A stretch of DNA of 64,000 bases, from positions 806,001 to 870,000 of the forward strand of contig VNKQ01000003.1 of NCBI GenBank assembly GCA_016508695.1. Reading direction: 5' to 3'. Shown in pieces: positions 1-11,914 of this stretch. Every line of letters begins with the position of its first letter. Within the stretch, counting starts at the first letter, position 1. This DNA is from Hyphodiscus hymeniophilus. Its lineage: Eukaryota; Ascomycota; Leotiomycetes; Helotiales; Hyphodiscaceae. Below the pieces are notes generated by a model. The model was not told the origin of the DNA. It searched no databases and worked only from the letters and a program-made list of their open reading frames with translations. The position numbers were made by a program, and so were the translations under genes.

Positions 1-754
1 TAGCAATCAGCGTTTGTCGTAACCACGCGTTCGTCAGAGACATACGCATGCTAGTACCTGCCCCTCCAACCTGTGACCTATCCTCATGTCGCTTCACAGG
101 CTCGGGCTCCTTCTTGAGTGGTGCATGATCCACATGTCTATGCAATCGCTCGGGATCCCATTTCCCAGGTTGTACCTTCATCTTAGTGACCTTGCCCAGG
201 TAATCCTTATCATAAATACAATTGCCCAAAGCGTTACCAAAGTTTCTCAGAGCTCTCTTCAAAGCATCAGTCGTCCCCTCCTTCTTACACTTTTCAAATG
301 CTGCAGCCTTGCCCTTGCAATTCTCAATGTGGCCATATCCAATATCCTCGTGGAATGTTCCGTCTCGAAGTGTCACTCTAACAATCACTGAGATTCCCAT
401 GCTGACCTTCAGCGTGGTCGCGTTCTCATCCACAAAATCGACCTGCCATTCCTTGACCGTACTTGACCACCCGTTGAATCCGAATATCTCATTAGCAAGT
501 TGAATACATTTCTCCGCTGCAACGTAATGAACCTTTCCACCACCTGGGCCAGCTCGTGATGATATATATTCCGGGCCTAATTGCTTCTCCAAACGGCTCT
601 GCAATGTAGCGATTTCTTGGGCTGTATACTCGGACATTCGATGCGGTTGATCTTCGAAAGGGTTTGGGATAGCTGAGTTCAGATGTTGGTCGCCGGGGCT
701 TGGTAAAGTTAGCACTGGTTCAGTAAACAACCAGAATAGAACCTACGCAGGCAT
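1..754 (-). CDS. rad52: RAD52 recombination mediator, N-terminal part (runs off left edge)
   Basis: Rad52 anneals complementary single strands and loads Rad51 during homologous recombination in the nucleus. The visible part is the conserved N-terminal ring-forming DNA-binding domain. Seen in translation: LQSRLEKQLGPEYISSR, FGFNGWSS, VRVTLRDGTFHEDIGYG, KGKAAAFEKCKKEGTTDALKRALRNFG split over two stretches, and GNCIYDKDYL, all hallmarks of the family. The start was chosen at 754 because an 8-nt first exon (747-754) joins over a 48-nt intron (699-746, GTAGGT donor, GCTAAC branch, AAG end) to give MPAPGDQHLN, the usual start in filamentous fungi. An ATG at about 640 is in frame but internal. About 235 of an expected ~550 codons are present. 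The less conserved C-terminal Rad51-binding region lies outside the window. Family assignment is very secure. Confidence 0.95.
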
Positions 755-1984
755 CGTAGATAGAAGGAGCTCAGCAATGAGATTCTACTCGAACTTGACA
801 TGGGCTTTCAATACGCCGGGGCGGTATGCGAGATGGGTGGTGTTTGCTTTCGATTGCACTGAAAGGCGTCAAGTCTTGCATAGAAGTCGCGTGAGTAACC
901 GCGTCTCGATTCCAAGGCATTTCGCCCCATCACGTGATGAAGCCATTAATCCAAATCTATTGGTAAATTTGTTACTGTGTAAGCTGCAGAACGCAACCTG
1001 ATATTTAGTCACCCCGAATCAATTATTTGATTCGATCGAGGGGCAATCTACGAAGCTCGAGTCGGACAATCGGTGCTTCCGACTCGGACAAAATTAACGT
1101 CTACAGCAGCCTCGATAATGCGTTGAAATACATGAGGGATGATGCGAGAGTTCTGAGAATATTAGGCTGATGGGAATTGCATCTTTAATTAGAGGGCAGA
1201 GAAAATTGTCAGCAGGTCGTCAGGTCCAGCAAATGGAGGAGAATTTGGACACAGGGAGTTTACTATCATGATGCTCATAGGATCCACCACTGAACTGGTC
1301 ATTTCTGAGGTGTTTGCGATTTTCGAGTCTGGAACAAGCTCGAATGCGAGTACATTCGTGAGGAGATACTGTACTGTTGAAATGCATCAAGGGAGTACTG
1401 TTTATGAGAACGAAACATTAATCTAGCTCGGACTAAGCTGCCTGAATGGTTCGCTTTCACTAGAAAGCTTTCGTAAATGCGTCGTCATCATCTGACTTGG
1501 GGGGCTGCAAGGCCATACGACGGTTCCCGAGAAAGCTGCAACTTCCCCGCTTTCAAACCCGCATGCGGCTCCAGGTATCCCCATTCTCAAAGTAGAGACC
1601 AACCAAATTCTCGAAAGTCTTTGTTCAGTCTAGATCTGCAACTCGATTGCATTAAAGAGTGTACGCCAGGCCAAACAACAACGCTTCCTTTCCCCACATG
1701 CGAAAGTCAAGTAACAACCTCCAGCCCAAAACTTAGTCCGTAACTCCCAAAGCATGCTCCAGAGCCCTGAAGTCGTGGTTTCTCGATAAAGGAAAAGGGG
1801 AATCGTCGTAATAGTCGTGATAGATACTGCCGAATGGCAAAAACGTATCGTGAATGAACACAAACGCCGTTGTAGTGAACTGTTCGCTTTCTAAAAACCC
1901 CGCTGGCCCATATGACAATCTCTCGCTCATGTATGTATGCACCACGTATATGAACTTTCTTCCCACATTCTTCATGCGGCTACT
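755..1984. other. Intergenic: rad52 upstream region and sts1 downstream region
   Basis: This holds the presumed rad52 promoter on the left and the 3' flank of sts1 on the right. Only short open frames without recognisable protein character occur here. I see no repeat or RNA gene. Confidence 0.6.
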
Positions 1985-2931
1985 CTACCATCGTCCTACC
2001 GGGACAGGTAAGTTCGTGCCGTACGTGCCTGACAAGAGCTGGTCTCGAATTGATCCCGAACCACTGCCTGAGCCCAAGCTAGAATTACCACCCATCCAGC
2101 CTAGGTTCGATCCAAGTGCGTTGACAGCATCCTGCATTCGTCCTCCGCTCTGCTCGTTGTGCTTCATGAGCCGTTCATCCCATCCTCCAGAATGCAACTG
2201 AAATCCTCCACCTCGCTTCGATGCCTCGCTCACAACCAGTGCCCAAGCTCTTGAGATCTCATCGTATGCGTTATCTTTGTGATGTTTGTGAGACTGACTA
2301 TCCCAATCAGGAAGATCGTGAACGACTTCTGTGGCACTGTCGAGGAAGTTTAAGGAGACGGTGGTTTGGTTCTCATTCGGCGGTAGATAGTGAGGGGTGA
2401 AATCGGCCAGAGCGTTGATTAGATTGGTGAGTGCTTGCTTGACTCGGTTGTAGGCGTAATCAGACCCTGCATTTCCACCAAATGGGAAGGCTTCTCGTAA
2501 TTTATCTTGATATTGTGCCAGAACATCAATAGCGGACGTTACCGACGGTCTTGGGGCCGACATTACGACTTCGGAACCTATGTCTGGATGTCTTTCACAT
2601 ATCGTCTGAAGGACTTGTCGGAGGGACTGTGCATCTAGTGTTTCGAGGAGTCGGGGGAGGGCAAGTGGACGGCCTGTGACTTCGTTGCCTCTCTGCTTCT
2701 TTGACGCTCGAGCGATGGCTCTCGAAGGTAGCTTCGGGCTATTCGATGGGGAGACACTCATTTCCGAATCATCTTCGGCTTTTCGCTTTCTGGAAGACAT
2801 TGGAGAGACTGAGCCAGGGTTGTTTAGCATCAAAACAGCGTCACTATCGAGGGGGTGGTCTTACAAGTTGACGTTGCTTGGTGAGGTGAGAAGAAGGATA
2901 CCGGAGAGGCTTGCGGAGCGAGAACATTCAT
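1985..2931 (-). CDS. sts1: STS1/Cut8 nuclear proteasome tether
   Basis: Cut8/Sts1 anchors the 26S proteasome at the nuclear envelope and is needed for nuclear protein turnover and mitosis. The 296-residue product has a basic Ser-rich N-terminus (SSRKRKAEDD, a likely nuclear localisation signal), then the family signature GRPLALPRLLETLD, LRQVLQTICERHPDIG, PFGGNAGSDYAYNRVKQAL, FTPHYLPPNENQTT and the C-terminal block WALVVSEASKRGGGFQL with GGWDERLMKHNE. The start is at 2931: exon 1 (2865-2931, 67 nt, MNVLAPQASPVSFFSP...) joins exon 2 (1985-2808) over a 56-nt intron (GTAAGA donor, GCTAAAC branch, CAG end). The phase is consistent, and the short N-terminal peptide resembles the MNVL start of family members as I remember them. 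Starting at the open frame's own first codon near 2833 would translate part of the intron. Length fits the family (~300). Confidence 0.9.
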
Positions 2932-4165
2932 CTCGAGATTATGTCAGTCGCTGAAGTCTTTTATAGAACTGAAGAAGTGACTGGGTGAATGTCGTGGATT
3001 TAAGAAGAGGTTCACAAGCTTTGATTGATGATGGCCGCCCGGCCCACCTTAGGCGATTCCACTAGCGCCTAGCTCTGGTTGTAGTCACTCAAGTACTGTA
3101 TGGTGGTTCTTCAACAACAAAAGAAGTAAGCTTGAGCCATACCCTCTTGCATACATTATTCGTCATTCTCTTCGTTGCTACTGTATCTTGAACCTGCACT
3201 ACTGGAAATGACAATCGAGGGGTTTTATTTTTACAGAAATCTAGCTTGTCGAATGAACGTCGCCACCAAGCAATCGGATCAATCAGCTCCAGCAGCAGTC
3301 AACTCTCGAAATCTTTTTTATCCAGCAATGAGCATTTTGGGATTCAAGTCTTTGGCTGTGGCTCATAGTCTCATAAGTTGTGATTGATACATGACTTCGA
3401 GCAGAGGTTGCTTCGTGTCAAAGTGTCAGAGACCCGCCCAAATCATGATGTATTCAGATATTGTTCTCATCATCTCCCTCCATCTTGCAACTAACTCTGT
3501 GTCATACATTACATCTTCAGAGGCACTTCCATACACAAATTACAGTGCTTTGATTTGCTTCAAGGTGATTCGAGAGCCCATAGTGTTTTTTTCCCTGGTG
3601 GCTTGTGGTTACTCTCCTCCTACGCAACCCGTTCTCCTACTTTTAAGAAACAATATCCAGAAAATACAAAGCGTTTCAGCGATCATGCTAGAAATATGCG
3701 ATAAATCATCTGCGGTAAGAGAAAAGCCTTTTCTGAACATACTACCTATGACTCAATCCCTTGGTCGTACGAAGGGGTAGCCTATTACTAGAATCGTGAT
3801 ATCACAGGTAAGGGAATAGAATTGTCGGAGCTGTACATTTCACACTGAGCCACGCATGACAAGCTTTGAAGTAATTACTGGTTTTGGCAAACGTAATAGA
3901 TTGATCAGAAGCCCAATATGGACTCTACCAAAATGCTACAGTCAAACAGCATCGAATGAAACGTCTTTGTGTCATTCTATACCTGACGAATTTGCCGCAA
4001 ACTTACTGTGATTTGTCACAGAGGCACCTACTACTCCGCCCAGTGCCTCTCCAGACGTGAAAAATCGAACAGGAGGATTGAAGGAAGAGCTCTTCGCGAC
4101 GAATTTTCCGAAACAAGCCCCTAAAAGCAATGACACTCGATACTACAATCCAAGTTCTAAGCACA
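2932..4165. other. Intergenic between sts1 and the 1262-residue gene
   Basis: sts1 promoter plus the 3' flank of the next minus-strand gene. Short plus-strand open frames at 3175-3780 have no recognisable protein features. Nothing else is seen. Confidence 0.55.
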
Positions 4166-7100
4166 TTAATTGGTGAGGCTTTGATCAACTCTGTCTTTCG
4201 AAGCAACTTGAATATTGGCCGCCTTGCGAGGAGATAGAGGAGGTCGTGATAGGTTCGGCAGAGATGTAGGAGTAGAGAAAATCATGGTATCCGATGCAGT
4301 TGAAGAACTGGAAGTATGGCGGTTGAACATATCCGAGCGTGGCGGAAAGCTCTGAAGCACACGGGGTTTTTGATGGGCGGGTGCAGATGTTGGATTCGGA
4401 CGTTGAGGAAAGTTTTGGAGGCCAGCATTGTCCTTGTGAGTAGAAGGAGCTACCAATGGGTGCACGACAATTGGGGCTGTAACAACGTCCTCCAAACCAC
4501 TAGGGGCGTGAGATCTAGCTAGATCGTTAACATCAGGAACTAGGGTTGTGCGAGAGATGGGAGCATACTGTGGTTTCGGTGTGGAGAAGGATGGGAAGTG
4601 AGGCGTAAGACGAGCGGCTTTGGCAGGCTCCTGGCTCCACGAAGAAGTGCTCAGTCCAGAAACTTTACTCTTCTCCGGATTCTTATGCAAGTGACTGGTG
4701 TCCAAAGTGTCCTTTTGTTGGTTTGACAACGGATCTGACTTGGGTAAACCAACAGCAACGATCTTGAGATCTGAAAATCCTCTTGTTAGTCGAGTAAGAT
4801 CTTTTGAGTTTGCAAGATGATGTTTGTTACCCTTTGGCTTCACCGTGGATGGTTTGTTCTCTTCCATTGCAGACAAAATCGAGCCGTATAAAGCCGGATC
4901 ATTTGGCAGAGCAAGTTGGGTGCTGGATACAGTGGAACTCGCGGTATGATTAGAGGTCGCTGCCTTTTTTCCTGAAGAGTCTTGGCCCCGGAAGACAACC
5001 TCAAAAGCAGGGCTTGCAAACTTCGACTCCATGGCCTTTTTCGATGGTCCTTGCGGTGGCTCATGAGCACTTTGGACATAGGGAGTAGCTTGTTGTGAGC
5101 TTCGCGTGCTCATACTTCTATGTGATCTTTCATCGTCTTCAAGTCTTTCGGTTTTAGAAGATGTAAGCGGCTGTGAGAGCTCGGTATCGAGCGTGACAGC
5201 GCGAGCGCGGAGACCGTTAAGCTCTTGAACAGAATAAGAGCGTGGCTTTGGAGAAGCGTTAATCAACTCGTTCACTTGCTGAAATTCCCCGTCTTGCTTG
5301 TGTTCATCCAGCGGTTGAGACTGGCTCACTTCCTCGTTATCATTTACCTGCTGCGGGGACCCTTCCTCGGAAAGGTAGTAATAGCGTGTCGAGTTTCCGA
5401 ATGTGTGTGTCTCTCTGGCATAGACTGCTTGCTGATCTTCAAGAAGAGCCATTTCGAGGACTCTCTTGGCTATGCCCTGAGCATAAGCAAGTCTTGCGCT
5501 CTCTGCCAATTGCTTTCGGAAAACTGCACTGACATTCAGGCGTGACAAAGTGAAACCCTCGATTAACGACGATAGTTCCTCTTCGGATATGTCTCGATTG
5601 GAATCCAAAAACGATTTACCAGCGGCCATGTTCAACGCATTAAGTACGGTCACAACCATGAAATAGTTGTCGTCGATACCAAGCAAGTTTTCAACCTCAG
5701 ATTTACCGCTAAGTTGAGTGACCTTCTGCTCGGGCGTTTCCTCAGAGAAATCGATAAGATAGGGGCCGTCTGCAACATCGGAATCGGTTGCCTCTGAGGC
5801 GAGCATGTGCTCTGGAACGTAATCAATGGAATGGACCACATTAGAATCAAAGGTATCGACGACTGGCAAAGATGAAACGGGCTCAGCCTCTTCAAGCTCT
5901 TGGATATGGTGCTTAATGTCTTCTTCCTCTTTATTCTTTCGCTTCTCTTCAGCATCCCTAATACCGATTCCCTCCGATAGGCTTACTGGTGCTGCGAGAT
6001 GGTACAGCAAGACCTTTTCCAAGTCTTCAGCCACGTGAGGAAATTGCAACTTGACCCAGCAGGTATCGCCGCCAATAATAATTGTTACTTCCACGGCGTG
6101 GGCAATGCTGAATGTCACAGTTCCGGAAAGAGACTGCTTCCATCGAAGCTCAAACGATTTGCGGAATTTGTTCTTGAGCTCCCAGGATTCGAGAACCAGA
6201 GAGTCGATTGTCTTGAGAAGTCGGATCTTGCCTTCAACTTCACCCGCCCCGTTCATACTGGCCTTTGCAACTTTTTCGAAAAGCACGATTGGACTAGCTG
6301 ATGCAGATTGTCCATTCATTTTTGCTGGCTCACTCACGATTGGCGTTTTGTCAGACGCTAGAGCGGGCATCGGTGCAGCAATAAATGAGGCAGTCGAAGC
6401 GTTTAGAGTATTCAGAGCAAGTGCCGCGAGGTGAACCTTCAAAATCTTCTGAAACTCCTCTGTATCATGAGGAAACGGAAGTACAACATTGCAGGTATCG
6501 GATCCGATAGTGAATGCTGTTTCTTTGATCCAAGGAGTGGTGAATTTGCTTCCTGAAAGAGGCTGTCTCCACTGAACGGCGTACGACTTGTTGGAATTTT
6601 TACCCTTCAGCTCCATGAATTCGAGAATAATGGAGCCCGAAGTCTTGACAAGTCTGATCTTTCCCTCCATACACGGAGGTCCGTTTCTGCCAGCAGTCGC
6701 AGCTCTCTCGAAAAGGAGTGTGACGGCTGATGCAGACTCGTTGCTGACAACTGACTTTGTCTCTGAGGCAGAAGCAGTGATTGGAGCTACAATGAAAGAA
6801 GTAGCAGAAACATTTGAAGATCGCGAGGAAGCTGAAGTGTTCAAAGCCGGTGCCGGTGTGGAGAGAAAAGCATTTGCGCTGGTGGTGACTTGAGCAAAAA
6901 AGGGGGCATAATCCGAAGTCGTGGTCGAATTTGCACTCCATGACTTTCTGGACGGAGGAACCGGCGCTTGCTGCTGGTCTGCATGTCGAGATGAGGACAT
7001 ACCCGTGCTTCTATCTTCAAAGCCTGGCGTAGGCGCTCGAACTGTTACCGGAATGGTAGCAACAGTTGAAGAATTTTCGGGCTGCGCCGAGGATGCACCT

Positions 7101-8174
7101 GCGGCACTTCCTGCACCATTTTTGATAGTCAAAGAGGTCTGCGGCGAAGATGTAGTAAAAGTTGTTCGCTCAGTACTTGATACCGTCGCGCGTTTCTGTC
7201 CGGAATGTGAAGTCATACCGACATTCATAGCACTCAAGAACGCATTAGGATTCGAGAGGGCATCGAGAGTATTGAGTGGAAATGGTCTAGACGGAATTTG
7301 TCGCCGGCTATTCTGCGCTCGACGAGCCGAGTGAGATGGACTCCTAAGATCCTCAATTGCTCTCGTCATCTGGACATGATTGTTGGCAACATGTCTAGAA
7401 TTAGAGTAGGTAGTGGCTGTCCTGTATAAAGTCAATGAGGCACTCAAACAGTTTAAGTAATGACATACATCATTGAAATGGGATCATAGGCACCATCAGA
7501 TGATGATCCTTGACTTGCTCTTCCTCCTCTGACAGGGACAGACGAATGGCCTCCTCTACGACCTCTGGCTGGGGAGCCTCTAGGCGAACCACCACCACGA
7601 ACACCTCGCGAGGGGCTGACTGGCGAGTAGCCACCTCTTCCTGATGAATGACCTCCTCTGCTCGGAAGGGGCTGGCTGACGCCGGCGGAAGCACCGCGAC
7701 GAATTCGATATAATTGACCGTCGGCAATATTATCAAGGTTTCGAAGTGCGTCAGGAACGTCATCGAATTTGTGATCTGGTCGTTGGTTAGTGGAGTCCTG
7801 TTTCGAGATGCAAATGCCGGGAACCTACTCTGCCAAGCAGCAACACCCTCATTTACGGGTTCTCGAGCATGCATTACCGGGGCAAGGCCGCGGGGAATGT
7901 GGCCCTCGAATCCTCTGTCTTCCAATGGCTATGAAATAGTATCAGCAGTAGATTACGGTTCAGTGTTATTAAGGAAGATATTTCAAGACCCGTACGAGAA
8001 CTCGAAGGCATAGAATTATGAGAAGAAGAAGGTATTGAGTGAACTTACCAAGGTGTCCATCCTACCAACGCCCAATTCCTCCATCATAGCGGCGTGGATG
8101 GTGGCAATTTGTTGCGGAGTTCTCTCAGGCTGTTCTTTGGCATCCGGTGCCGCGGAATTAGCCGGTTGATCCAT
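4166..8174 (-). CDS. Uncharacterised 1262-residue protein with RG-rich segment and duplicated domain
   Basis: I do not recognise a named family. Four exons fit in phase: 8049-8174, 7829-7928, 7469-7775 and 4166-7421, with introns of 120, 53 and 47 nt (GTAAGT/TAG, GTAGGT with CTAAC/CAG, GTATGT/CAG). The N-terminus starts MDQPANSAAPDAKEQPERTP. The exon 2-3 junction reads WQNHKFDDVPDALRNLDNIA and leads into GQLYRIRRGA, then an RG/RGG-rich stretch (about residues 105-160) of the kind seen in RNA-binding proteins. Residues ~410-510 and ~553-655 are two divergent copies of one ~100-residue unit (EGKIRLVKT / EGKIRLLKT; WRQPLSG / WKQSLSG; LPFPHDTEEF / LQFPHVAEDL). A helical segment near residues 690-800 and a long disordered Ser/Pro-rich tail follow. 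No signal peptide or membrane helix is seen. A cytosolic or nuclear RNA-related role is only an inference from the RG stretch. Confidence 0.8.
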
Positions 8175-11071
8175 TTTCAAGATGGTAGATGGCCAGTATG
8201 AGTCTGACTCGAGAGGAAAGATGTTAGTTGATTAGTTTCATTGACTCAGGCCCAGGGTGTCGAACAAGTGAAAAGCTGATAGAACAACTAAAATTCAAGC
8301 GAAAGCGCACATTTGAGGATGTTGGAGAGATTATGCTGGTTGTGCAGGACATAAAGAAGAACATAGAAAGTGATTGTTACCACCGGCAAGATGTGAATGC
8401 ACCAAAGTCAAACTCGAAATGAATCTCGAAAGGTCGATATACGAGAAATTATTGAAGTCTTGACAAGGAAATGAGTCTTCAATGTATATTTATGTAGCTT
8501 GAGAGTAGTGGGAGTCGGTTGGTAAAGTAAGTGTTTACTTACATTGGCTCCTTGATAAGCACCACAAGGGTTCAAATATTGGCAACCTTCGACGGCTTGG
8601 ATTGATTCGAAGGTTGTCCTCAAATGCAGACATATATCCGCACTACAGCGAAATATTGATGTCAGTACGCATGCGCAATGTTGGATAACGAAGCATGAGG
8701 AGGAAGAAATGGGAACTTGTCATAGGTCGAAGGGAGCCCAGAGAGATCGCGAGGGAGCCAAACATACCTAAGTCTGTGACTACGGAGCACGCGTAACAAA
8801 AGTCTGCGCTCAGCAGGGGAGTGTAGATTGAGGTGTATCAATCCAGAAATGGTGATGAGGTTGATTGTTCGGAGTGGTTGTGGGGTTGAAAAAGAAGTGT
8901 CGGAGAGGGAAGGTGTTGTGCGTGGAAAATATTAGCGAAGGCGTGCCTTCTCGATTTGACCGTATCAAGTAATTTTCCGGTCCGTCTATCGGCAGTTCAC
9001 ATCTCACCACCTGCTCCCATCCTTTGAGATATGACCTTGAATACTTCAATAGCTCAATAGTTCAATGGTAGATCTGATTCTTGGTCCTCTCGACAGCTGA
9101 GAAGAGCTATCCTCATCAACTTCAGACCGTTATCATTACGAAGCTTCAAGTACTGGCGCAACATTGTAGATCTTCGCAGCTACTTGCTTCTCGCAAACTC
9201 TTCGTCACAGTATGCTGCGCTACACTGTCCCACGTTATACTGAATATTATTTGATCGTATGTTAATGCGAAGTGCAGAAGCTGATGATGCCTTCCGCATT
9301 GCCCGCTACCATCAGTACAGCTAAACGCAGATAGATCTGAATTTTCCTCTACTTATATAAGATAGCACCTATCCAGACTTCAAGACGGTTGTTGGCCCTC
9401 TCGAGAGATCAAGTACTGACTGTATTGTGTTGCAGTTCCCCTCGAGCCCATTTGGGAAGACCCCCTGAGCTACCGAAATTACGCGAGAAGTCACGAGGTG
9501 TCTCCAGCCGACCGGCAAAGCTCCTAATCCAGATACTGAAGTACCGTCGAACCCATACTCCATCTAATAATTCAACCTTTTGGGACTCTTGGCTGCTACT
9601 TTAGATGTCGTGCTGCTGGAGTCAAGAAGGACTCACGGTATCCGCATGAAGACATCTGCAGCACATCGGAGTTTAGGAAATACATTTTAATACAGCAAAT
9701 TCACTAGCAACATAGCAAGCAAAGCTTGAAAAAGCGCTGCACAAAAGAATCACGACCTGAAAGTCGAATAAATGTACCATAAGAAGAGACTCGATCCATT
9801 GTTGTGGGACCCTCCAGCAGACTTGTGGCAATTGCCGCTGTATCCGTGCCAGCGATTGGTTACAGAAGCATTTCATGGCACCCAAGCTCACAGCGTATCT
9901 GCCAAACCACAGTGCCATGTCTGGCGAGAGCATACTGAGGAGGTTGAGTGATTCATCTGGAGACCTTCGAACACAAAATGTTGGCTCTGCTCTGCTGTTA
10001 CGACAAATGGAATGACATTATGAGAGAATCGCGACCAGTGCTGTCTTGGATCCCATCCTAAAGACACATTGCCCAGCTGATTGATGCACATTCTCTTCAT
10101 CTCCTGGTCAAAAGTATCAAGTTGTCAGTTTCGGTGAGCCACACGACATATGTACTGACATTCGCAGATATCTCTCTCGCTGCAGCGATGAACAACTTGG
10201 ACGGCTGCAGCGAGAAACCTACAGGAAAGGGAGTTGGCTCTGATGTGAGGATACAAATTCACAGTTTGTTGCAAGAAAGAGAGATTACATTCATCAATTC
10301 TCTAGCGTGCCAAATGGCTGAGCCAATCGGTGCCGCAAGGAGTCATTAAATGCCGAGGTGCCGATCTTTAGCACAAGATACTCGACAACACAACACAATG
10401 CCTAAGGTAGCTAGCTGCCTCTCAAAGAAACAAAGAAGTGGTGCTAGCAGCACAGTTATTTTACCGCTTGCTGCTCGATACACGTCAAGGGGGAATATGG
10501 AAAAGGGAAGCCCGACTTTGCTGCCCCCCTCTCTTCTTCTGATCGGAACAATCCCCCAACCCAAGTCAAGCACCATCAACTGAGTACAAACAGGGCAAGC
10601 TGTATCTCAAGTGCAGACACCAAGATCCATCTTCCTTGTCCTTATCTGTGGAATCTGGACATAGCGTATCGGAGAACTGGTACCCTCAAATTGTGCTGTC
10701 AATGAATTTTTTTTTCTCCAACAGGAGCGTTTCTGTTAATCGTGGTTGTGGTTGGCAATAGCTGCTGACATCTGCCCATGTTTTCTGTCAGTGAGACAGC
10801 CGCAACCACCCTCCTTTCGATTTCCTTGATATCTCACGAACTCTACAGCTACACTCTCGTTTCAAACCCGTTGGCATGGTCATGCTTTGCTTGAGCTGGT
10901 GCTCAAATACTAATATTGTTCCTTTCACCAAAAGTCTTTCAAGAATATGCTGTCTTCTTCCACATCTATCATTAAAATGATCTTTCCTTTCAGACTGTAG
11001 TAATAGAAAACTGAAAATGAGCTCTATTGAAAAAGGTACTCTTCCTACCTCTCGCAGCAATGTGCAATGAC
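8175..11071. other. Intergenic, gene-poor
   Basis: The right flank of the 1262-residue gene (its promoter and probably a long leader) is followed by about 2 kb without a convincing gene. Overlapping minus-strand open frames at 9673-9933 and 9888-10100 read like frameshifted remains of something, but I cannot name a family. Confidence 0.5.
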
Positions 11072-11914
11072 CTAGCCCTTTCCCCAACCAGCAGCCAAAA
11101 ACAGCTTCTCTCTCTTCAAAAACACTGAACAAATCAGTGTCATCGCCCCAACAGCAACAATTACCAGATAGACCTTGTCAACAGCCTTCACAATTCCTTC
11201 CAAAACCCGCTCCCCAACCTCGTCCGATATATTGGCCAGCATATCGCTCTGCACACCTGTAACGGCTGCCCTTATATCCTCATCCGAAAACCCCAAACCT
11301 TCCAGTGCCTTCTTCACATTACGAAAAGAGAAGCTCCGAAAAACTTGTCCCGCGATGCTGAGCGTAATAGTCGTCCCTCCAAGCTGCACCATGTTGATGA
11401 GCCCGAGTGCTGCAGGAACGTCCTTTGGTTCGACTTTTGCGGCTGCGACTGAACATCCAGCTTGTAAGGCAGATCCTGCACCAAGTTGCACAGAGGCTGA
11501 CCCACACACCGCACTCCCAAGTTGGAACAGGAAGACACTTGCCAAATAGACCCACTTGACATTGAACAAACCATAGAGAACACCGACTGGAAGAATCACT
11601 GCGACCGAACCCAATGGGAACCCAGCCCCAATCCAAGTAAGTTGGTCGATGTGCCCGAAAGCTTCGATGATAGGAACTTGGACATCAGCAACGATGGTTG
11701 TGTCGAGTCCGTAGAGCATTCCTGACATGTATAGCACCAAAACAGACGTCACCCACCAGATTCCAGATATTGATCGAATAGGCTTGGGAGACTCGAGGGA
11801 GAGACTTGGATGCTCGGGATCTGAGGCTGGAGGCTTTTCGATGTCCGTTTCAACGGACCTCGATGGTTTTAAGCAGAAACACAACGCCAGCTTCAGGAAA
11901 AACCTGAGCTGGTA
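11072..11914 (-). pseudogene. Internally deleted MFS transporter (DHA2, 14-helix drug:H+ antiporter type)
   Basis: The single open frame encodes the two ends of a DHA2-type major facilitator transporter. The first half has the family N-terminus and helices 1-3, with motifs SGMLYGLDTTIVADVQV and LTWIGAGFPLGSVA and a third helix ending QLGSAVCG. Directly after that (about 11500) the sequence continues with GAGSALQAGCSVAAAKVEPK and DVPAALGLINMVQLGG, which belongs near helices 11-12, then the last helix (VYLVIVAVGAMTLICSVFLKR). Roughly 280 residues covering helices 4-11 are missing, against a usual ~550. The frame has no ATG between the upstream stop (11915-11917) and the first conserved residues, so the start codon is also missing or lies on an unseen exon. 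A functional half-size carrier is unlikely. Former substrate is unknown; relatives export toxins or drugs or import metabolites. Confidence 0.8.

Noticed and set aside
11319..11636. Overlapping open frames within the MFS relic
   Set aside because: Out-of-frame shadows of the transporter sequence.
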